Shown: positions 42,381 through 52,185, counted from the stretch's first letter. The stretch: DNA of 64,000 nt from G965212025 sp965212025 (GCA_965212025.1 OZ243039.1:1364001-1428000); one strand, 5' to 3'. Numbers and translations: made by a program. Notes: a model not told the origin generated them from the sequence alone.

Positions 42381-43722
42381 ACATTCCCGTCTGCCTCCTG
42401 AGCATCTCAGGCTTTGGCAAATCGCGTTTCCCATGATGTTGACCGGTCTGTCGGTTCCGTTACTGGGTTTCGTGGATATCGCAGTACTGGGCCATCTTGA
42501 GGATTCGTTTTTTCTTGCTGCGGGGGCTGTCGGGATTGCTGTGATGCACTTTCTGTTCTGGCTTTTCGGGTTTTTCCGCATGGGCACGACCGGGATCACC
42601 GCTCAGTTATACGGAGGAGGGGAGCTCAAAACCTTGGTGCGGTGCTTTCATCAGATGCTGTTTCTGGGTTTGTTTGTTGCTGGCATCCTGATTCTGCTGA
42701 AAGCACCGTTGGTGGAACTGGTTTTGTATTTGTATCACCCGGGTCAATCGCTGGGAACTTTGATTTCCGATTATGTGAACGTGCGGATCTGGGCGGCTCC
42801 GGCAACTTTTGCCAATTTTATTTTCTGGGGAGTTTTTCTGGGCTTGCAAAAGCCACTGGGCCCGTTGGCGCTGATGGTCTTCATAAACACCTTAAATGCT
42901 GTTCTAGACGTAATTTTTGTGTTTTTTATGGGGCTTGACGTGGCAGGGGTTGCCTTGGCTTCAGTGATAGCTGAATACTGTGGATTGATACCTGCTATCT
43001 GGTTGCTGAGACGTTTCTTCCCCATCGGCGTCAGTGCCCCTCGCGTTTCTGAATGGAGGGCGTCCCAGCTGTGGGCGCTGCTCTCTTTGAACTATTACCT
43101 GTTCGTGCGAACCTTGTTGCTACTGTTTGCCTTTTTGTTTTTCAATTTGCAATCTGCCAAGTTGGGTGCTGTGTACGTCTCCGCCAATGCCATTTTGATC
43201 AATATGCTGATGTTCACGGCTTTTGCGCTTGACGGATTTGCTTATGCCATTGAAAGCTTGATCGGGTATTGCGCGGGTCGCCGTGACCTCGTGACGACTA
43301 AAAAATTTTTGGCGGCTGGATGGCTTTGGGCGGCGTTGCTAGGCGGTTGTTTTTCTCTGTTTTATGGCTTCGGTGGTGGCTGGATCATTCATTTGTTGAC
43401 GGATCTGCCCGAGGTGCAGGTGGTCGCAGAGGAATTTCTTTATTGGATGGTACTGATGCCTCTGTTGTGTGTGGTTCCTTTTTTTTACGACGGTGTTTTT
43501 ATTGGCTTGCTGAAATTCAGAGAGATGATGGTGTGTCTGCTGTTTGCGACCCTTGTGGTGTATTTGCCGCTTTGGTACTTTCTCCGCGATTTTGGCAACG
43601 ACGGACTCTGGGTAGCGATGTGCGCTCTTATGCTGGCTCGTGGCCTGGTGCTCCATGTCTGGTATTTGTACTGGCGTGCCACCAACACGCTTTTTGCCGA
43701 GCCGGGAAGAAAAATTGTTTGA
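42364..43722 (+). CDS. MATE-family efflux transporter (DinF-like)
   Basis: 452 residues, TTG start at 42364 inside the last repeat unit; there is no better start before the first membrane helix. About 12 membrane helices. Conserved MATE features include LRLWQIAFPMMLTGLSVP, DIAVLGHLED near the N-terminus and GTTGITAQLYGGGE. The second half starts around the LWALLSLNYYLFVRTLLL segment. Exports drugs or metabolites against Na+ or H+. Translation may be affected by the upstream tandem repeats, which retain the TTG and the preceding sequence. Confidence 0.9.
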   Translation: MLKRLLHSRLPPEHLRLWQIAFPMMLTGLSVPLLGFVDIAVLGHLEDSFFLAAGAVGIAVMHFLFWLFGFFRMGTTGITAQLYGGGELKTLVRCFHQMLFLGLFVAGILILLKAPLVELVLYLYHPGQSLGTLISDYVNVRIWAAPATFANFIFWGVFLGLQKPLGPLALMVFINTLNAVLDVIFVFFMGLDVAGVALASVIAEYCGLIPAIWLLRRFFPIGVSAPRVSEWRASQLWALLSLNYYLFVRTLLLLFAFLFFNLQSAKLGAVYVSANAILINMLMFTAFALDGFAYAIESLIGYCAGRRDLVTTKKFLAAGWLWAALLGGCFSLFYGFGGGWIIHLLTDLPEVQVVAEEFLYWMVLMPLLCVVPFFYDGVFIGLLKFREMMVCLLFATLVVYLPLWYFLRDFGNDGLWVAMCALMLARGLVLHVWYLYWRATNTLFAEPGRKIV

Positions 43723-43778
43723 GGTCGGCCAAGCTTGAAAAGCGCGATATGCGACCTTGCTTATAAAGGAGGTGAGAG

Positions 43779-44519
43779 ATGAATTTTCTGGTATTTCAGC
43801 ATATAGCGTGTGAGCACCCCGGGATTTTTCGTGACTTTATGTTTTCAGACGGCGTGAGCTGGGACACGGTGGAACTGGACGAAGGTGAGAGTATTCCTGA
43901 TCTGGATGCTTATGACGCGCTTTTGGTGATGGGCGGCCCGATGGACGTCTGGCAGACACGAGGCTATCCCTGGTTACTTAAAGAGACTGAAATGATACGG
44001 CACTGGGTGCAAACACTGAATAAGCCGTTTTTTGGTTTTTGCCTGGGACATCAACTGCTGGCGGTCGCATTAGGCGGGAAAGTCGGCTCCTCAAAAGATG
44101 CGGAAATAGGGGTGATGGACGTCGAATTAAGCGAGTCAGGCCAGACCAGTCATTTTTTTGCGGCTTGTCCAAAAAACATCAGATGCCTGCAATGGCATTC
44201 GGCTGAAGTGAGCCAATTGCCGGCTGGAGCAACGGTTCTTGCTTCTTCGCCAAGGTGTAAAGTGAATGCGATGTCGTGGGGCTTAAGGGGTTATGAAAAG
44301 GCATTCTCGGTGCAGTTTCATGTAGAAATCAGCAAAGACACGGTCAGGCAATGGGGCAACATACCCGAATATGAACAGGCACTTGAAAAGTCTTTGGGGG
44401 TAGGGGCACTGTCCAAATTGGAACAGGATGCGGCGCGTGTCATGCCGGAATTTAACAAGCTGGGTCGCCAGCTTTATGAAAATTTTATGCGGCTGGTGAG
44501 GGCTGAAAAAGCATCTTGA
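43779..44519 (+). CDS. Class I glutamine amidotransferase-like protein
   Basis: 246 residues, strong AAAGGAGGTGA ribosome site. GATase1 domain with MGGPMDVW, nucleophile Cys88 in FFGFCLGHQLLAVALGGKVG and the His-Glu pair in FSVQFHVEIS. Stand-alone members resemble the GuaA amidotransferase domain and are involved in amide transfer or gamma-glutamyl hydrolysis; substrate unknown here. It sits between MATE and the trp genes without a clear partner. Confidence 0.9.
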   Translation: MNFLVFQHIACEHPGIFRDFMFSDGVSWDTVELDEGESIPDLDAYDALLVMGGPMDVWQTRGYPWLLKETEMIRHWVQTLNKPFFGFCLGHQLLAVALGGKVGSSKDAEIGVMDVELSESGQTSHFFAACPKNIRCLQWHSAEVSQLPAGATVLASSPRCKVNAMSWGLRGYEKAFSVQFHVEISKDTVRQWGNIPEYEQALEKSLGVGALSKLEQDAARVMPEFNKLGRQLYENFMRLVRAEKAS

Positions 44520-44611
44520 ATTCAAATTCCTGATTAGGTGTGCCGGCGCGTTTTCAGGCGCACTTTTGGGTATGCGCTGAAGCCGTTTGCCATCAAGTGA
44601 TTAAGTGGCTT

Positions 44612-45472
44612 TCAGGTCGTTTCGCTTTTCCCGCGGATTTCCAGCAACTTGTCCTTGGGATCTTCCGCCGTCAGCAGCGCCTCTCCGATCAGGAAGGCAT
44701 ACACCGAAGCGTCTTGCAGTTTGAGAACATCGGCGCGGTTGTGGATGCCACTTTCGCTGACGATCAGGCAATTGGCTTCTGGTGGTATCTCGGACGCCAG
44801 GCGCAGAGTGACGTCCATACGTGTGGTGAAGTCACTCAGGTTGCGATTGTTGATGCCAATCAATTTCAGCGCTTCGCCAAGTTCAAGCGCGTATTCCAGA
44901 TCTGCTTCGTCGTGAATTTCTACCAGCACGTCCATGCCGAGTTCATCGGCCTGGTTCAGCAGATCGGTCATCTGCTGCCCGTTCAATGCCCTGGCAATCA
45001 GCAATAAGGCATCGGCACCGTAAGCCCTGCTTTCCATGATTTGCCAAGGATCAATGATGAAGTCCTTTCGTAAGACGGGCAAAAAACAGTAGCGGCGTAT
45101 CATGTCAAGGTGGACGCCTGAGCCTTTGAAAAAATGTGCTTCTGTCAAAACCGAGAGGCATGTAGCACCGGCCTGAGCGTATTGTTGCGCCAGCTCCAGC
45201 GGTCGAAACGGATCGCGCAAGATTCCACGACTGGGAGAGGCGTGTTTGATCTCGGCAATGACCGCGGTCTCCTGCTTTTCTGTGACGCGCTGCAAAGCGG
45301 TCAGGAAGCCACGCGGGTATCCCTGTTCCTCGCCTCGCTCTTTGAGTTCGGCCATCTTTAAGTGCTTTTTGGCACCCGCCAGTGTTTCTTTTTTCTGCTC
45401 GAGTATTTTTCGCAACAGGCCGTCTGGTCTTTTCAATTTCTTTCCCTTCTGAGTTGTGTAGTGGTTTCGCAA
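44612..45472 (-). CDS. trpC: Indole-3-glycerol-phosphate synthase
   Basis: Open frame of 286 codons. The likely start is the TTG that overlaps the trpD stop (aaTTGA, near 45435), since the first 13 residues lie inside trpD. TIM barrel with VIAEIKHASPSRGILR, LSVLTEAHFFKGS, PVLRKDFIIDPWQI, LIGINNRNLSDF and IVSESGI. Closes the indole ring. Last gene of the trpE-G-D-C run. Confidence 0.95.
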   Translation of the reverse strand: MRNHYTTQKGKKLKRPDGLLRKILEQKKETLAGAKKHLKMAELKERGEEQGYPRGFLTALQRVTEKQETAVIAEIKHASPSRGILRDPFRPLELAQQYAQAGATCLSVLTEAHFFKGSGVHLDMIRRYCFLPVLRKDFIIDPWQIMESRAYGADALLLIARALNGQQMTDLLNQADELGMDVLVEIHDEADLEYALELGEALKLIGINNRNLSDFTTRMDVTLRLASEIPPEANCLIVSESGIHNRADVLKLQDASVYAFLIGEALLTAEDPKDKLLEIRGKSETT

Positions 45473-46467
45473 AGTTTCCGGAGGGTGTTTTCAGCAGCGC
45501 CGGATTGAATCGCTGCCGAGGCAATGGTGACTCCCTCTTCAAGGGTTTTTGCCACCCCTGAAACGTAAATGGCTCCTCCGGCGTTCATCGCCACGATGTC
45601 CCGTGCGGGTCCCGCCTCGCCGGCGAATACCCGCTTTATGATCGCCAGACTTTCTGTCGCTCCGGAGGCTCTGATGGTCGTTCTGTCTGCCAAGTCAAAG
45701 CCGAAATCTTCCGGACTCAGCGTGTAGCTTGTTTCCTGGTTCTGGCTACGCTCCACGACCCGGGTTTTTGCGGAAATGGATATTTCGTCCATTCCGTCTT
45801 CGCCGTGTACCACCAGCACATGGCGCACGCCAAGTTGGGTGGCTGCCCGAGCCATTGGGGTCAGCAATATGGAATCGTACACACCCAGCAAACGATTATC
45901 GGAATGAGCAGGATTCGCCAAGGGGCCCAGCAAGTTGAAAATTGTCCGCACTGACAAGGCTTTGCGTACGGGGGCGACGTGGCGCATGGCAGTGTGGTAG
46001 ACCGGTGCGAAGAGAAAGCCCAGACCGGTTTTCTCAATACACCGAATCACTTCGGAGGGTTGCAAGGAAATTTCGACTCCGGCTGCTTCCAGGACGTCAG
46101 CGCTTCCGGTTGTTCCGGACACGGCACGGTTGCCATGTTTGGCGATTTTGACTCCGGCGGCGGCAGCGACGATGGCAGCAGCGGTAGAGATATTAAAAGT
46201 ACCGGAGGCGTCCCCACCCGTGCCGCAGGTGTCAGTCAAAGATGCTGGCCAGGACTCCGATTGCAGGGCGAATTTTTGCAACACCATGGCCGCTGTGGCA
46301 ATTTCTTCCGCGCTTTCGTTTTTTGCGCGCCAGGCGATCAAAATGCCGGCTGTCTGTGCAGCGTCAAGTTCACCCGACATCAGCGCGTTCATGACCGCTG
46401 TGACTTGGTGGGTCGTAAGTGCCTGCCCGGCAAGCAGCGTCTCCAGGATTTGCTTATAGGCGGTCAT
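45433..46467 (-). CDS. trpD: Anthranilate phosphoribosyltransferase
   Basis: 344 residues. Motifs CGTGGDASGTFNIST (PRPP/Mg site), AKHGNRAVSGTTGSADVLEA, GFLFAPVYHTAMRHVAPVRK, FNLLGPLANPA and VVHGEDGMDEIS. Adds phosphoribosyl to anthranilate. Overlaps trpG by 14 bases and trpC by a few. Confidence 0.97.
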   Translation of the reverse strand: MTAYKQILETLLAGQALTTHQVTAVMNALMSGELDAAQTAGILIAWRAKNESAEEIATAAMVLQKFALQSESWPASLTDTCGTGGDASGTFNISTAAAIVAAAAGVKIAKHGNRAVSGTTGSADVLEAAGVEISLQPSEVIRCIEKTGLGFLFAPVYHTAMRHVAPVRKALSVRTIFNLLGPLANPAHSDNRLLGVYDSILLTPMARAATQLGVRHVLVVHGEDGMDEISISAKTRVVERSQNQETSYTLSPEDFGFDLADRTTIRASGATESLAIIKRVFAGEAGPARDIVAMNAGGAIYVSGVAKTLEEGVTIASAAIQSGAAENTLRKLCETTTQLRRERN

Positions 46468-47038
46468 GCAGAAAGTGTTCCAGAAGTTTGTGTCCGTTCT
46501 CTGTCAAGATGGATTCGGGGTGGAACTGGACACCGACCAAGGGATACTCCCGGTGTCTGATGCCCATGATTTCTTCGACGGCTCCGTTCGCGTTCAAGGT
46601 CCAGGCCGTCACTTCAAAGCAGTCGGGCAGGGTTTCCTTTTGAATGGACAGCGAGTGATAGCGAACTGCCTGGTAGGGGGTTGCAAAGCCCTCGAACAGC
46701 CCTTTTCCATCGTGGTGAATCAAGGAGGTCTTGCCGTGCATGATGTGATGTGCACGTACGATTTTCCCGCCGAACGCCTGGCCGATGGTCTGGTGCCCGA
46801 GACAGACGCCGATAATTGGCAATTGCCCGGCAAAACGACGAACCAGTTCCAGGGATATTCCGGCATTCTCTGGTCGGCAGGGCCCAGGAGAGAGCACAAT
46901 GCGCTCCGGCTGCCGGCGTTCTATTTCGGCCAGCGTAACTTGGTTGTTTCGTTCTACCCACACCTCCGCACCGAGCTCGCCCAAATACTGGACGAGGTTG
47001 TACGTGAAAGAGTCGTAGTTATCGAGAACGAGGATCAT
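46454..47038 (-). CDS. trpG: Anthranilate synthase, glutamine amidotransferase subunit
   Basis: 194 residues from ATG 47038, which overlaps the trpE stop as ATGA. The open frame continues 26 codons into trpE, but those are not TrpG-like. Motifs LVLDNYDSFTYNLVQYLGEL, LSPGPCRPENAGIS, nucleophile Cys in PIIGVCLGHQTIGQAFGG, and VGVQFHPESILTENG. Supplies ammonia to TrpE. No separate pabA is seen, so it may serve both pathways (inference). Confidence 0.97.
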   Translation of the reverse strand: MILVLDNYDSFTYNLVQYLGELGAEVWVERNNQVTLAEIERRQPERIVLSPGPCRPENAGISLELVRRFAGQLPIIGVCLGHQTIGQAFGGKIVRAHHIMHGKTSLIHHDGKGLFEGFATPYQAVRYHSLSIQKETLPDCFEVTAWTLNANGAVEEIMGIRHREYPLVGVQFHPESILTENGHKLLEHFLHDRL

Positions 47039-48522
47039 CTGCTCGTCCAGTTCTGGTTGCTGGCAGCAACAGCAGCCTGAATGAGTACTTGCGCCTTGTT
47101 CATGGTTTCGTTCCATTCGTTTTGCGGCTGGGAATCAAATACCAGCCCCGCGCCTGCCTGGGCATAAATTATCTGATCCTTGATGAGTGCTGTCCGAATG
47201 GCGATCGCGGCATCAATGGCGCCGCTCCAAGAGATATAGCCCACCGAACCCGCGTAGATCGATCGCCTTACCGGCTCGAATTGCGCAATCAGTTCCATGG
47301 CGCGAATTTTTGGTGCTCCGGTCACGGTTCCGGCTGGAAAGGATGCCTTGAGAATATCCATGGTGGATACTCCCTGCGCACACCGCCCGACAATGTTGGA
47401 CACGATATGCATGACGTGCGAGTAACGTTCCACTTTCATCATGCTTTCGACAGACACGCTACCGGTTTCGCATACCCGCCCCAAGTCGTTGCGTCCCAAG
47501 TCCACCAGCATCAGGTGTTCAGCCAGCTCCTTGGGGTCATTGAGTAGTTCTGTGGCCAGCGCGCGGTCTGTTTTCGGGTCTTCGCTTCGCGGCCGGGTTC
47601 CAGCTATCGGGCGCAAAGTCAAGAGTTCGTTTTCTTTGCGAACCAGGATTTCAGGAGAAGAACCGACAACGTGATATTCCTCCAGATCCAGGTAGTACAT
47701 ATAAGGAGAGGGGTTGAGATGGCGCAGACTACGGTAATAACTCAGTGGCGAGCCAGCAAACCGAGCTTGTAATCTTTGGGACACGACTACCTGCATAATG
47801 TCGCCATCCGCAATGTATCGCAAAGCGTTTTCGACTGAAGTTTTGAAAGCGGATTCTTTGGTCAGCGAAGAAAAGTCACTTTCGGAAGTGGGCATAAGTG
47901 TCTCGTTTCGGGGAGGACACGCAGGTGTGTCGCGTAGCTGTTCGGCAATTCTGGCAACACGCAGCCTGGTTTTTTCGTAAGCCATTTCCTCGTGGGTGCT
48001 TGCGCAGACAACGATGTAGAGCACGTTGCGAAGTCTGTCCAGGACGATGACTTCGTTTGAAATCATCAGCAGTGCGTCAGGAACATCCGGTTCATTTGCT
48101 GCCGGCATAATATTCGCCAGACATGGCTCCACCAGACCGGAAATCTCATAGCCAAAGTAGCCTACCAGGCCGCCGGCAAAGCGAGGCGCATTGGCGAGGT
48201 TTGGCATGCTGCGCTCGGCCAGAAAGTGATCCAGGTAGTCCAGGGGGGCGTCATGCCTGACGTCGGTGCTGGTGTTGCCGTTGAACCAGGTCAGTCGATT
48301 TCCGCGTATCTCCAGCCGTTCTTTGCAGGGCAGACCAATGATGGAGAAGCGCCCCCAGCGTTCTTCCTGGCTGACGGACTCCAACAGGTAGCTGAACGGG
48401 GCATTTGCCAGTTTCAGGTAAATTCCCAGCGGTGTATCCAAGTCAGCAGGCAGTTCCTGCACCAAGGCTATTTTGGCGTAGCCTTGTCGTGCGTAACGCG
48501 TGTATTGCTGTTCAGTAATCAA
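47035..48522 (-). CDS. trpE: Anthranilate synthase component I
   Basis: 495 residues with an unusual TTG start at 48522 (no ATG or GTG fits the family N-terminus). Feedback-binding N-terminal region includes LLESVSQEERWGRFSIIG. Chorismate-binding domain has VVSQRLQ, PSPYMYYLDL, RPIAGTRPR, LVDLGRNDLGRV, PAGTVTGAPKIRAMELI and GSVGYISWSG. Converts chorismate to anthranilate. 66 bases separate it from rpe. I find no leader peptide with adjacent Trp codons, so attenuation is not indicated. Confidence 0.97.
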   Translation of the reverse strand: MITEQQYTRYARQGYAKIALVQELPADLDTPLGIYLKLANAPFSYLLESVSQEERWGRFSIIGLPCKERLEIRGNRLTWFNGNTSTDVRHDAPLDYLDHFLAERSMPNLANAPRFAGGLVGYFGYEISGLVEPCLANIMPAANEPDVPDALLMISNEVIVLDRLRNVLYIVVCASTHEEMAYEKTRLRVARIAEQLRDTPACPPRNETLMPTSESDFSSLTKESAFKTSVENALRYIADGDIMQVVVSQRLQARFAGSPLSYYRSLRHLNPSPYMYYLDLEEYHVVGSSPEILVRKENELLTLRPIAGTRPRSEDPKTDRALATELLNDPKELAEHLMLVDLGRNDLGRVCETGSVSVESMMKVERYSHVMHIVSNIVGRCAQGVSTMDILKASFPAGTVTGAPKIRAMELIAQFEPVRRSIYAGSVGYISWSGAIDAAIAIRTALIKDQIIYAQAGAGLVFDSQPQNEWNETMNKAQVLIQAAVAASNQNWTSR

Positions 48523-48588
48523 GGCTGCGAAAAACCAAGTGGAATTTTTTGTGTCAGGATCCGTAAATTCGCTGCCAGTCCGTCGTGC

Positions 48589-49269
48589 TCACTTTGCTTT
48601 GCCAGCAGCAGAGTGGAGTCTGGCTCTCATGGTGTCTATGGTTTTCCGGTAATCAGGAGAGCCAAAAATTGCCGAGCCGGCAACGAAAGTATCGGCACCT
48701 GCACTTTTGACGGTGGCTATGTTTTCGGTATTGATGCCACCGTCGACTTGCAAGCGAATTTGTCGTCCGCTGGCATCAATAAGGTGGCGTGCCTGTTCCA
48801 GTTTTTTGTACGTAAGCGGGAGAAATTTTTGTCCGCCGAAGCCTGGGTTGACCGCCATCACCAAAATCATGTCGACTTTGTCGATGACGTAATCCAGACA
48901 GGAAAACCCGCTTGCCGGATTGAAAGCCAAGCCGCTTTTGCAACCACAGTCGTGGATCAGTTGGAGGCTTCGATCCACATGGTCGCTTGCTTCCGGGTGG
49001 AAGCTGATATAGTCGGCACCAGCTCCAGCAAAAGCGGTGATTAGGCTGTCCACGGGTCGGGTCATAAGATGTACATCGATCAGGGAGCCAACGCCGTAAT
49101 TTCGCAGGGCGCTACAGACCATGGAGCCAAAACCCAAGTTTGGAACATAGTGATTGTCCATGACGTCAAAATGCACCATGTCGGCGCCGGCGTCGAGAAC
49201 AGCAGATACTTCTTCCCCGAGTCGGGCAAAGTCTGCGGCGAGTATGGAGGGGCAGATTTGGTCTTTCAC
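48589..49269 (-). CDS. rpe: Ribulose-phosphate 3-epimerase
   Basis: 226 residues from GTG 49269, chosen because the family begins at xxICPSILAADFARLGEE; the open frame upstream is an overlap with other sequence. TIM-barrel motifs HFDVMDNHYVPNLGFG, IDVHLMTRPVD, ISFHPEAS, VMAVNPGFGGQKF and LQVDGGINTEN. Interconverts ribulose- and xylulose-5-phosphate. In Pseudomonas rpe-gph-trpE is the usual order; gph is missing here. Confidence 0.95.
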   Translation of the reverse strand: MKDQICPSILAADFARLGEEVSAVLDAGADMVHFDVMDNHYVPNLGFGSMVCSALRNYGVGSLIDVHLMTRPVDSLITAFAGAGADYISFHPEASDHVDRSLQLIHDCGCKSGLAFNPASGFSCLDYVIDKVDMILVMAVNPGFGGQKFLPLTYKKLEQARHLIDASGRQIRLQVDGGINTENIATVKSAGADTFVAGSAIFGSPDYRKTIDTMRARLHSAAGKAK

Positions 49270-49423
49270 TTCACTGTGCTGTGTGGCTTGAGCCAAGGGG
49301 CTTATGCTAACCCAAGCCGGGTGCGGGTTTGTTGGCAAAATGGCCTTGAGACAGCGGTGGTTCGAGCGAGAAGTGGTCAGGCGTGACTTGGCAGAGGATT
49401 TGTGTGGCAAGCGGCGATAGGCC

Positions 49424-49752
49424 GTGGAGAAAAACGTTTTGATTTCTTCTTTTGGTTTTTTGAGGCTGGCTCTGGTTTTTTCGGGGTTGGCAATGGTGTT
49501 TCTGGTTCCGGATCCGAAAGCGGAGTTCATTCTGGAATGGCCTGAGGTGTTGTTCGTGTTGGTGGCACCGGTATTGGCTCCGCTTTTTTTTTAATACTTT
49601 TGTTGGATGCCTTGCTGACCCGACTGTTCTCAAGCGGTGCTTCCCGCTTGGAATGCCAGCGACTCAACCGTGCCCTCGTACTTGATTTGGTGGTGGCCAT
49701 GCTGCTGCTGCTGGCATGGTTTCCTTATTTTGCAACTTTGGGTGAAGTGTAG
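49424..49752 (+). pseudogene. Small membrane protein with a homopolymer frameshift
   Basis: From GTG 49424 the frame reads VEKNVLISSFGFLRLALVFSG, then MVFLVPDPKAEFILEWPEV and FVLVAPVLAPLFF, where a stop appears in a run of nine T (49583-49591). Adding one T continues as LILLLDALLTRLFSSGASRLE, ALVLDLVVAMLLLLAWFPYF and ends at TAG 49750-49752, giving ~109 residues with three or more membrane helices. The pattern on both sides argues for a real gene with a one-base deletion, a sequencing error in the T run, or slippage that restores the frame. Family not recognised. Confidence 0.55.
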
Positions 49753-49927
49753 TTCAGGTAACCGCCAGCAGCGCTTCCCTTGTTGTTTTAGGCAAAATTT
49801 TGGCGGAAGTTTCGGGTCAAGTGTTAAGGGTTTGTCAAGACGGGTCTGGTCTCCAGGTGGCCTAAAATCCTGGCGGGGGGGTGGTGCGCTTTCATGGCGA
49901 AAAAACCAGTCCCGGGTGCCGCTTGAT

Positions 49928-50905
49928 TTAGAGCCGGACGAGTATCCGGCCGATAACCTCGCCTTGTAGCAGTTTTTGTGCGGTTGGCAATACCGCGTCA
50001 AGAGTAATTTCCGAGTAGCAGAACTGATCAAGATGGACAGGGTGCATGTTACTGCCCAGCGAGACCCAGACTTGGCGGCGCAACGCTATGGGGCAATTCG
50101 AAGAGCTTATTCCGAGTAAATTGACACCGCGCAAAATAAACGGGTGCGTCGTCAAATGCAGTGTTGCGGACTGCGCAAGCCCGATGCTCACAATATTGCC
50201 CCACGGTTTGGTGCACTTTATGGCGGTTGCCAGAGCGTCACCGCCCAAGTTATCTATGGCTCCCCCCCAAAGGGCTTTCCCAAGTGGCTCTGCTGTCGCG
50301 GTGAGTGGCGGGCACATTCGCTTTGCCCCCACTTGGGAAAGAAAGCGATATGCCTGCGTTTTGGTGGTGGCCGCCAGGCAGTCATAGCCTTTCAAAGCCA
50401 GCAGGTTGACTGCAAAGCTTCCGACCCCGCCACTGGCACCCGTGACCAGAACCTCCCCCTGTTCAGGGCTTTGTCCGTTTTCCTCCATTCTTCTAATGGC
50501 CAAGGCGGCAGTGAAGCCCGCTGTTCCGATCAACATGGCACTTCTGGGGTTCAGGCCTTCCGGCATCTCCATCACGCACTCAGCAGGGAGCGTCGCGTAA
50601 TCGGCAAAACCTCCATCGCGTGTTTCGCTGAGCCCGGATCCCTGTACCAGCACCGCGTCTCCGACCCGAAAGTTTGGGCTATTGCTTTCTGTGACGTATC
50701 CGCCAAGGTCTATTCCTGCAGTCAGGGGGTAGCGGCGCAAAATCGGAGCCTTTCCCAACACCGCTAAAGCATCTTTGTAATTAATCCCGGAATACGCCAC
50801 CGCGATTTGTACTTCGTTTTCCCCTGGTGGACGTAATGGCAGTTCTTCAATACGCGCGTTTCCTGAACCACTGTCATGGATGCGCAAAGCCCGGAAACGA
50901 TTCAT
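49928..50905 (-). CDS. YhdH/YhfP-type quinone oxidoreductase (acrylyl-CoA reductase-like)
   Basis: 325 residues. MDR-superfamily NADPH reductase: catalytic-domain start FRALRIHDSGS, GINYKDALAVLG, PLTAGIDLGGYV, and Rossmann motif VTGASGGVGSFAVNLLALKG. The C-terminal HPFILRGVNLLGISSSNCP is typical for YhdH/AcuI. AcuI reduces acrylyl-CoA; the physiological substrate here is unknown. Lacks the structural zinc cysteines, as expected in this group. Confidence 0.92.
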   Translation of the reverse strand: MNRFRALRIHDSGSGNARIEELPLRPPGENEVQIAVAYSGINYKDALAVLGKAPILRRYPLTAGIDLGGYVTESNSPNFRVGDAVLVQGSGLSETRDGGFADYATLPAECVMEMPEGLNPRSAMLIGTAGFTAALAIRRMEENGQSPEQGEVLVTGASGGVGSFAVNLLALKGYDCLAATTKTQAYRFLSQVGAKRMCPPLTATAEPLGKALWGGAIDNLGGDALATAIKCTKPWGNIVSIGLAQSATLHLTTHPFILRGVNLLGISSSNCPIALRRQVWVSLGSNMHPVHLDQFCYSEITLDAVLPTAQKLLQGEVIGRILVRL

Positions 50906-50943
50906 GCTTGTGTTGTTCGAGTCCAGGAAGACAGGGCAGCCTG

Positions 50944-52185
50944 TCAGACTCCATCCGCTTGTAAAACGCGATGACCAATGCCTTCGTGCAAGCGATTGGC
51001 AACTTCAGAAATCTCCGCCAAGGTGTTTCCCAGCAAACAGAAATGCCCCATTTTTCTGCCTCGTCTCGCCTCATTTTTTCCGTACAGACGCAATACCAGA
51101 TTGGTGTGCTTTTGTAACAAAGACCAGTCAGGGGTTTCGTTGTGCCACAAGTCACCGAGCAGATTCATCATGACCACGGCGGGGTGCTTCATCCTTGCCT
51201 TTGCGACTTTGAGTCCGACCATTATGCGTACCTGTTGGTCAAATTGTGAAACATTGCAGGCGTCAATTGTGTAGTGTCCGCTGTTGTGCGGGCGCGGCGC
51301 AAATTCATTGATCAGAAGCTGCTTTCCCTCAGTGGCAAAAAATTCCACCCCGAGAACACCGCAGTAATTCAGGGCGTGAGCCAGTCTTTCAGAAAGTGAC
51401 TGAGCTTCCTGGTGCAGCGTCCCGCAAATGGGCGCCGGAACCATACTTTTGTACAGAATCCCGGATCGATGTTCGTTTGCTGCAACCGGGTAGGAAAAGC
51501 TGTTGCCTTCTGCATCACGCGCGACGATAACAGACAGTTCGTGTTCCAGAGCCACTTTTTCTTCAAGGACACAGGGTATGGATCCAAGGTCGAGAAATGC
51601 GTCACGAGCCTGTTGAGGTGTTTCTACGAGCATCTGTCCCTTTCCGTCGTAGCCGCCGCGCGCGGTTTTCATGATCGCAGGTGGGGTCAGTTTGGCAAAC
51701 CGCTCGCCAATATCTGCCAGCTTGTCAATCACTGTGAAATTAGCTGTGCCGAATCCTGCAGAGCGCAAGAAAGTTTTTTCGGCAATCCGGTCTTGGGCAA
51801 TTCCCAAGGCGTACGGGGACGGGCAAAGGGGCAGCCTATCAGACAAAAACCGCGCAGTGTCCATTGGGATATTCTCAAATTCGAAAGTGGCCGAGTCGCA
51901 ATGCTTCGCAAATTCCGACAACGCATCCAGATCGTCGTAGCGGGCGCAGAAATGCCGCTCGGTTTCCTTGCTTGCCGGGCTGTCTGAATGGTTGTCAAAT
52001 ACCGCTGTGCGATAGCCCATGGCTCGTGCCGCCGTTACAAACATCAGACCAAGCTGGCCACCGCCTAAAACGCCCAGAGTCGAACCTCTCGGCAAAGGTC
52101 TGGTTGCCTGGGCGGAATTTTTATTGTTTTCAGGCACGACCGTTGGGTAGCCGAGGCGTGTGCAAGGATTTTGTTTCGGTAGCAA
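50944..52185 (-). CDS. purK: N5-carboxyaminoimidazole ribonucleotide synthase
   Basis: Up to 413 residues; TTG at 52185, or a GTG ~16 codons later, are start options, because the conserved part begins STLGVLGGGQLGLMF near residue 35. ATP-grasp domain with ARGGYDGKGQ, VLEEKVALEHELSVI, VEFFATEGKQLLINEFAPRPHNSGHYTIDAC. Carboxylates AIR in purine synthesis. Downstream of purE on the same strand with an 82-base gap. Confidence 0.95.
   Translation of the reverse strand: MLPKQNPCTRLGYPTVVPENNKNSAQATRPLPRGSTLGVLGGGQLGLMFVTAARAMGYRTAVFDNHSDSPASKETERHFCARYDDLDALSEFAKHCDSATFEFENIPMDTARFLSDRLPLCPSPYALGIAQDRIAEKTFLRSAGFGTANFTVIDKLADIGERFAKLTPPAIMKTARGGYDGKGQMLVETPQQARDAFLDLGSIPCVLEEKVALEHELSVIVARDAEGNSFSYPVAANEHRSGILYKSMVPAPICGTLHQEAQSLSERLAHALNYCGVLGVEFFATEGKQLLINEFAPRPHNSGHYTIDACNVSQFDQQVRIMVGLKVAKARMKHPAVVMMNLLGDLWHNETPDWSLLQKHTNLVLRLYGKNEARRGRKMGHFCLLGNTLAEISEVANRLHEGIGHRVLQADGV

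Noticed and set aside
44540..45007. 155-codon plus-strand frame
   Set aside because: Shadow of trpC on the opposite strand.
48523..48588. trp attenuator or leader peptide before trpE
   Set aside because: Only 66 bases separate rpe and trpE, without tandem Trp codons or alternative hairpins that I can see.
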